Shown here piece after piece: positions 58,961 through 64,000 of a stretch of 64,000 bases of DNA (within the stretch, counting starts at the first letter, position 1; each line of letters begins with the position of its first letter). The stretch is from Pyrenopolyporus hunteri (taxonomy: Eukaryota; Ascomycota; Sordariomycetes; Xylariales; Hypoxylaceae), in assembly GCA_902806595.1 (NCBI GenBank), contig CADCXC010000008.1, positions 310,001 to 374,000 on the forward strand. Reading direction: 5' to 3'. A model generated the notes under the pieces. That model did no database searches. It had not been told where the DNA came from and worked only from the letters and a program-made list of their open reading frames with translations. The translations under genes were made by a program, and so were the position numbers.

Positions 58961-59019
58961 CCCCCGCCCTCCTCCGTACTAATACGCGCGACGTTTATGC
59001 TGCTAATGAATGTGTCGAG

Positions 59020-60850
59020 ATGCCTGAATTGTCCGAGTCGATAAAGGCCATACAGGAAGCTTCCAGAGAAGACCGCTTCACCTACCTCACTGTCCTGCAA
59101 TATCATGTCACCTCCCCGGACATCCTGCCGGCCCTGAACGATGTTCTTCAGGATGCCGATCTCACCCAGGAAATAGGATGGGACCTCGTGCAGATGCTTT
59201 TGAACATCGATGGCTCGGACACATGCCTCGAGACGGTCGCCCGCCTGGGAAACCCCCGCGAAGTCGTCATCAAGGTAATGGAGGCTCTGGAGGGCCTCAC
59301 CGTCGCCTGGAATGACGAGGTCATCGTCGACACCGACGACCCCGGGGTCATCCCCGACTCCAAGATACCCGGGAAGTTCATCATCCTACTCGGCATGCTG
59401 GCCATTCTTCACCGGCGTATCAAGACGAAGTATCCGTCCCGCTTCCTAGGACCGTCGCTAGTAAAGGTGTTCGAGGCGTACCAGCCTACGCCAGAGATGA
59501 CCGCATCAGTTATCAACCTAGTCTACTCGCTCTCAGGCCGCAAACGGCCACCGCTACCTTCCAGGAAATCAAGTATTAACGTGGCCAACCCGGATCAGGA
59601 CGGAGATGCTTCGAAGAACGCACCCGATCCCGAGGCTGAGCAGGAGGACCCGAAGGAGGAGGTCATGCAGGAGAAGTTGCTGCAATCTTTCGTCACCTGT
59701 ATCTTACAGCGCTATGTAAACGCGCACGAAATGCTATGGTCTCCACGATTGCTCGAGACCTACAACCCGAAGAAGAATGTTCCGGGAAAGAAGACGATAA
59801 CCGAGGAGTTCTCGGAGAACGAGGAGCTGCAGAAACGAGACGCGGTAGTGGGGCAGCTAGTTGTGAGTTCTTGCATCACCTCCTACCTGATATTTCATCG
59901 ATGCTAACATCGCTCAGGCCTTGCTACGCGATCTAGGCCTATACAAATGTCCAAGACAATTCGTCAAGAGCATTTTCGAGGGCCCGGTACATACAGATCC
60001 TCTTGCGGCTTTCGATGACTTCTCCTCGGCGGATGACATACATTTGTCCCCTGGAGGATCCGTATGCCTTATCGCTTATTGGTTATTTTCGAAGGACGTC
60101 TTCAGCTCAGATAGTCCGCGGCCGGAAATGTACATCTTCCCCGACCACGCCTCGATTCTCGGGCGTTTCCTTGGTAGGGATGTGCAGTCAGAGATCCTCG
60201 CTAGTCCGGGGATCGCCGACGCCTTGCTAGCCATAGGTCTTGGCCTCGAGAACCGCGGGCTTATAAGGGCTGAAGATGCCGATCTGATGCCATATCATCA
60301 CAATCTCACACTCATCTCAGTATTTCATCCAAACATACAAGTCAGAAATGCCGCTACGACTTTTGCTGGGTCTCTGCTTCATTCCGAACCGGATGACCAC
60401 GTCCGGCTAGAGATCTTGGAAGACCTATTAGAAAACTGCATGTTCGCCTCTTTAAAAGCATGTGCTATTACGTGGTTAAAAGAGGAGCTCATATCCGCCA
60501 AGCAGAGAAACCTAACTAATCAGTTTTCCTCCCCCGAAGTCATCGAGAGACTGCAATATTTCTTGTTCCCGGACATGTCGTCGCTGAACGAAGCAAACAC
60601 CGAGTCATTGGTAGAATTTTGGGCTCAAAACCACCCTTTCCTCCTACAGGTTGCGAACTTCGCCTACTTCCTATTCACCGGCTTCAAGGAACTCGTCCCA
60701 GCGAATATGGGCGCTGCGGTCGGGCAAAGGTTCGTGGAGCCTCTGCTCGCGGCGGCAGAGAAGCTCCAAAAAGTAGAGGGATCAGACGGCGAGGACCGGA
60801 TGCAACTAAGCATGCTGACGGACCGGCTTCGTAGTCTTGGGCTGCAATAG
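59020..60850 (+). CDS. Ybp2/ALF4/glomulin-family protein
   Basis: Exons 59020-59862 and 59918-60850 (55-bp intron, branch GCTAAC) encode 591 residues. The protein is almost entirely alpha-helical with HEAT-like repeats: TYLTVLQYHVTSPDILPAL, IGWDLVQMLLNIDGSDTC, GNPREVVIKVMEALEGL. An acidic disordered insert (about 190-215) interrupts the helices. Late motifs are FHPNIQVRNAATTFAGSLLH and LEDLLENCMFASLKACAITW. This is the arrangement of the fungal YAP-binding/ALF4/glomulin family (Pfam Kinetochor_Ybp2). Yeast Ybp1/Ybp2 act in Yap1-dependent peroxide response and at kinetochores; glomulin binds the RING of Rbx1. Which role applies here is unknown. Family call is from memory of motifs and layout. 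Confidence 0.75.
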
Positions 60851-61371
60851 GGATCATACCTGGGTTGCCTCAAGGAGTCGGTGAAACTTTGATACTATTA
60901 GATTCATGTTGGTACCAAATGAAGAGTGAAATAGTTCGGTCAGGATTATGTCCAGCTTAGGGCAGCCTGTGCCTATCTATTGATACTGAACAGTTACCTA
61001 CCCACCCCAAATTGAGTTGTAACACAGCATCGTAACTTTGGCGCCGCGCGATGGTACCCATCAACGCGTGTAGGTAGTGATAGATCTGTGTCAAGAGGGG
61101 GAGACATACTACGTATTAATCTAGTCCTTGAATGAGAGCCGTTCCGTCCCAGAAGTATCAAAATCCCATCATGACTCTTCGGAGTCCATATCTTCCCCGT
61201 GGTCCTGAACTTTTAGAAGCCATCTCGTAGGGGCTCCGGACTAATGAATGAAGGTATGGGAGGTAGTGAAGCATGGCACAATTCAACCCGCTAGAAATTA
61301 GAATAACCGCCCTACCATAAATCCTCAGTTTCATTTTCATTACCCGCCGTATCATTTCGCCACCCCGCCAA
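60851..61371. other. Intergenic stretch between convergent genes
   Basis: 521 bp between two stop codons; no terminator structure or gene seen. Confidence 0.55.
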
Positions 61372-62174
61372 TCATAATGTAGGGCTGTCCTGTTTTGGAA
61401 ATTTTCGAAAGATATCAGCAACTTTGTCAATAGGGGCAGACAATAATGCGGCCACGGTCTCGAAGGGCGGCGCCCTAGGCGATAATGGGTGGCTACGCGT
61501 AGGAACCAACTGCTTCGTTCGTTCGAACGACTTGCTCAGCCGCAGCGCAGTCTCTTCGTCAATCTTGGCCTCGAGTTCGGGTAGGTCGTGTTCCTCTTCC
61601 TCCTTGACGTGCTGCTGTAGATCGGAAAGCAAGTTGCTAAATATCGGTTCGAAATCCGGGTCTTCGGCCTTCAGGTTCTGGAGGCGGTATAATTGTTCCT
61701 TGATCTGGATCACATTGATGTAAACCTTCCGTTAGCTCTGCTCCAGCTCGGCTTTCAACTACGTTTTTTTTTTTAAAAAAAAAAAAATTTACTTGTATAT
61801 TATGCGTGAACGAGAACGGAATGGGCTAGGTGGGTAGACTGGCACGGGCGTACACTTTGATGTTGGTCACGGTCTTTCCCAGCCATGGCTCGTCCGTCCT
61901 TTAAATGGTTCTCTATTGCCGGATATACAATAATCTCTTCGGCTACGGAATGCCGTGCTAGTTCCCATACGAAAAGGTTTCGATACCTTGTCCTCTCGTC
62001 TATGCTCTTATTATTGATAATATGAGGATAATATGCTTCGAGTTGCCGGTGATCGTGTCTGATCGCGTTCAGAAGAGGACCTTGCGCTGCTCTGGTAGTT
62101 GAAAACGAGCGGGTAGGCAGTAATGGCCATCGTGCCCTTCGCGGAATGGGGACTATGTTTTGGTACCGAAGCAT
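61372..62174 (-). CDS. Hemerythrin-like (HHE) protein, probably mitochondrial
   Basis: Two exons on the minus strand, 61854-62174 and 61372-61704, encode about 217 residues. The start at 62174 (MLRYQNIVPIPRRARW) is preferred because it gives an Arg-rich, acid-free presequence (TRSFSTTRAAQG). The four-helix HHE pattern is complete: NAIRHDHRQLEAYY, LARHSVAEEIIVYPAIE, DQHQSIKEQLYRLQN after splicing, and LQQHVKEEEEHDLPELE, supplying the H / HxxxE / H / HxxxE iron ligands. The acceptor was taken to restore HQS-IKEQ; an alternative 12 bases earlier keeps frame. Fungal HHE proteins may bind diiron and O2 or NO, but their physiology is unclear. The 149-bp intron contains a T11/A13 palindrome. It is convergent with the glomulin-like gene. 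Confidence 0.83.
61764..61787. repeat. T11-A13 palindrome inside an intron
   Basis: A run of 11 T directly followed by 13 A, followed by TTT. In the minus-strand transcript this is U13-A11, between the donor and the branch region. Confidence 0.9.
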
Positions 62175-62865
62175 TCTTGATTCCGGGTAACCGTTCACCT
62201 TTTCGAGTTGAGCTGAGGATGGCGAGCCTCTTGCGTAGGTACCTAGGTAGGCAGATTCAAGAGACGGATTAATGATTATAGGATTCTCGTCGACTCCCAA
62301 CCATCCTTATGTGTCTGGCGCTTTTCAATTATTACGTCTAAATTAAACAGGAATCGCTACGACGATGATATAACGATACCTATACGAATACGTCATGATA
62401 AAGCGTTGACATAACCACTTAGCTACCTACTTACTTACCTACCCCTTAGGTACTCTCTAATTATTTGACCATGAGGTAGATTCGTTGGTCCATTAAATTT
62501 CTTCTTAATTCTCGGCTATGAATTCCACTTACTTTTCTCGATTCTATTGTAAAACTTAGATTCCTCCTTGGCTTTTTAGTTGGATTGCACTTTTATCTGG
62601 TTGGGGTGTTGACGTTCTCGAGGTTGTCCGCGTCCGGTCGGTTAGTTTAGCTACGAATGTAATGGTGAGGTATGCGCTATATGCGGTTGGATTATAGCGG
62701 CTTCTAGTGCGGTATGCCCTGTTTTTATAGTGTACGGATAGGGGGTAGAGTTGGTCGGCTTGGCCACTGTAGAAGATGCCGATACCCCCCCCCGATAATC
62801 GTTAAGCCGCTATAATCGTAGCGGGTTAGGGCGCCGCAGAAGGGTGCCATACACGAATGAATTAG
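62175..62865. other. Upstream flank of the HHE gene, no gene seen
   Basis: CCTA/TACC tracts at about 62235-62248 and 62425-62446. A 13-bp perfect inverted pair ATTATAGCGGCTT (62691-62703) and its complement (62804-62816) lies just before the AT-rich element. A run of nine C occurs near 62785. Confidence 0.55.
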
Positions 62866-63756
62866 GTACAAATCGAGTCTAATAAGTTTCCGGACGGTCC
62901 TAATCCATATACGTTTATATTTAAACATTAATAACTCAACCATTTCTAAATTAAATAAGATGAAATTTTATATATAAATACTTATAAATATTTTAAATAT
63001 AAATATAATTTTTTCAAATTTTTAAAACGTATATTTATAATATTATAAAATAATTAATATTTTATTTTTAATAATAAAATTTTAATCTAAAATAATTTTT
63101 AATTTAATACTTTATATATATAATTATAATTATAATAAAATTATATAAAATTTAAGGTTTTTATTAATATAGTTTTTATTATTTAAAAGTTAATAATAAA
63201 TATTTAAAAATAAATTTAAAAAACTTTTATAAATATTATAATATCGTATAAATTTAAGTAAATCATTTTTAAAATTTTATTTTTAAACGTAAAATAAACC
63301 TTTAAATATAATATTAAAATTTCCCGGCGAAAAGTGGAAAATTCGTTAAAATAAAAATGAAAAGTAAAAATAATATTAAAATATAATATATATTTAATAT
63401 TTTATTAAAAATATAAAACGTTAATGAAAATCTTCGAAATTTTATATTTAAACTTTTCAATAATTATATTAAATTATAAACATTTTTAATTCTTTTAAAA
63501 TAAGTTATTACGGTTATTATTTACGGTGTAAAATATTATATATTTTATTATTAAAAATAAAACGTTAATTATTTTATAATATTATAAATATACGTTTTAA
63601 AAATTTGAAAAAATTATATTTATGTTTAAAATATTTATAAATACTTATATATAAAATTTCATCTTATTTAATTTAAAAATGATTGAGTTATTAATGTTTA
63701 AATATAAACGTATATGGATTAAAACCGTCCGGAAACTTATTAGACCCGATTTGTAC
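62866..63756. mobile_element. AT-rich element with about 215-bp inverted arms and tRNA-like outer ends
   Basis: The left arm (62866-63085) matches the reverse complement of the right arm (about 63540-63756) with few changes, mostly C/T or G/A. Shared landmarks are GTACAAATCG, CTAATAAGTTTCCGGACGG, TATACGTTTATATTTAAAC and TTTTAAAACGTATATTTATA. The middle 450 bp is AT-rich and not paired. Reading inward from each end, a GGTTAGGGC or GGTTAGAGCA motif (tRNA A-box-like) precedes GTACAAATC (one change from a B-box GTTCAAATC). This fits either a MITE or two tRNA-derived SINE copies lying in opposite directions. C-to-T decay is partial, as CCCGGCG survives near 63323. Confidence 0.65.
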
Positions 63757-64000
63757 AGTGGCGACCTGATTGCTCTAACCATTCGCCGCAAGGCACGAGA
63801 TGAATTTAAATCACAGGCGATTTGAATTACTGGGGAGCGCATCCTCGCTTGATTTTTTAATTCATATCAAGCACAGTAAAGTAGCTCAGCAGGCATCATT
63901 ACCACGATTACCACGATTACCGCGAAATCGGTTAGAATCATGAATTCGGCCTTGGAAATTATGGAAAAATCGAATAGATCTCGTGAACAGTAAGGTACAA
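63757..64000. other. Right edge, no gene seen
   Basis: Normal composition. It contains the putative tRNA-like head of the right arm on the minus strand and a short ACCACGATT tandem (about 63900-63918). Confidence 0.45.

Larger units (their letters stand above)
57845..59019. other. Intergenic stretch, cellulase to glomulin-like gene
   Basis: Cellulase 3' flank; GGTA microsatellites at about 58230-58242, 58420-58436 and 58747-58764; a CTCCGTCGCC minisatellite (58911-58960) right before the next gene. No other gene seen. Confidence 0.55.

Overview
The window is nuclear DNA of a filamentous ascomycete (Pezizomycotina). Sordariomycetes is most likely, judging from gene content and protein style, but I could not test this by database search. 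Evidence for a fungus: short GT..AG introns of about 50-150 bp with CTAAC/CTGAC-type branch points, fungal proteins (single-chain acetyl-CoA carboxylase, sterol C-14 reductase, NudE, velvet-domain protein, secreted GH5 cellulase, subtilase with PA domain), an AT-rich block with the signature of repeat-induced point mutation (RIP), and many imperfect TAGG/CCTA microsatellites.

Layout. 1-1066: 3' part of a secreted-type FAD-linked (berberine-bridge) oxidase. 1067-6303: gene-poor. 6304-7747: TDT-family dicarboxylate/anion transporter. 7748-10963: no gene seen. 10964-13810: five-exon secreted subtilase. 14363-14898: a MITE-like inverted-repeat element just upstream of a mitochondrial BolA-like gene (15138-15629). 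15630-25815: gene desert with one small velvet-domain gene (17500-18066, minus). 25816-27674: NudE dynein/LIS1 partner. 27675-40482: desert holding a sharply bounded 7-kb AT block (30836-37814). That block reads as a RIP-destroyed LTR retrotransposon nested in an element with 26-bp perfect terminal inverted repeats.

The right third is a normal gene-dense region. It holds ACC1 (40483-47464), a fungal orphan protein (48662-50383, minus), ERG24 sterol C-14 reductase (51153-52754, minus), divergent ATG27 (53816-55034), a probably GPI-anchored GH5 endoglucanase (56212-57844), a Ybp2/ALF4/glomulin-type protein (59020-60850) and a convergent hemerythrin-like protein (61372-62174, minus). The window ends in a second, smaller AT-rich inverted-repeat element (62866-63756) with tRNA-like outer ends.

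The genes do not form a biosynthetic cluster or operon. ACC1 and ERG24 are housekeeping lipid genes, while the oxidase, subtilase and cellulase are secreted degradative enzymes in or beside the repeat-rich left part. The most unusual material is in the repeats: the nested AT block in which nearly all surviving cytosines are in CpG, the MITE in the BolA promoter, and the inverted pair at the right edge. I did not find a clear new biological system.
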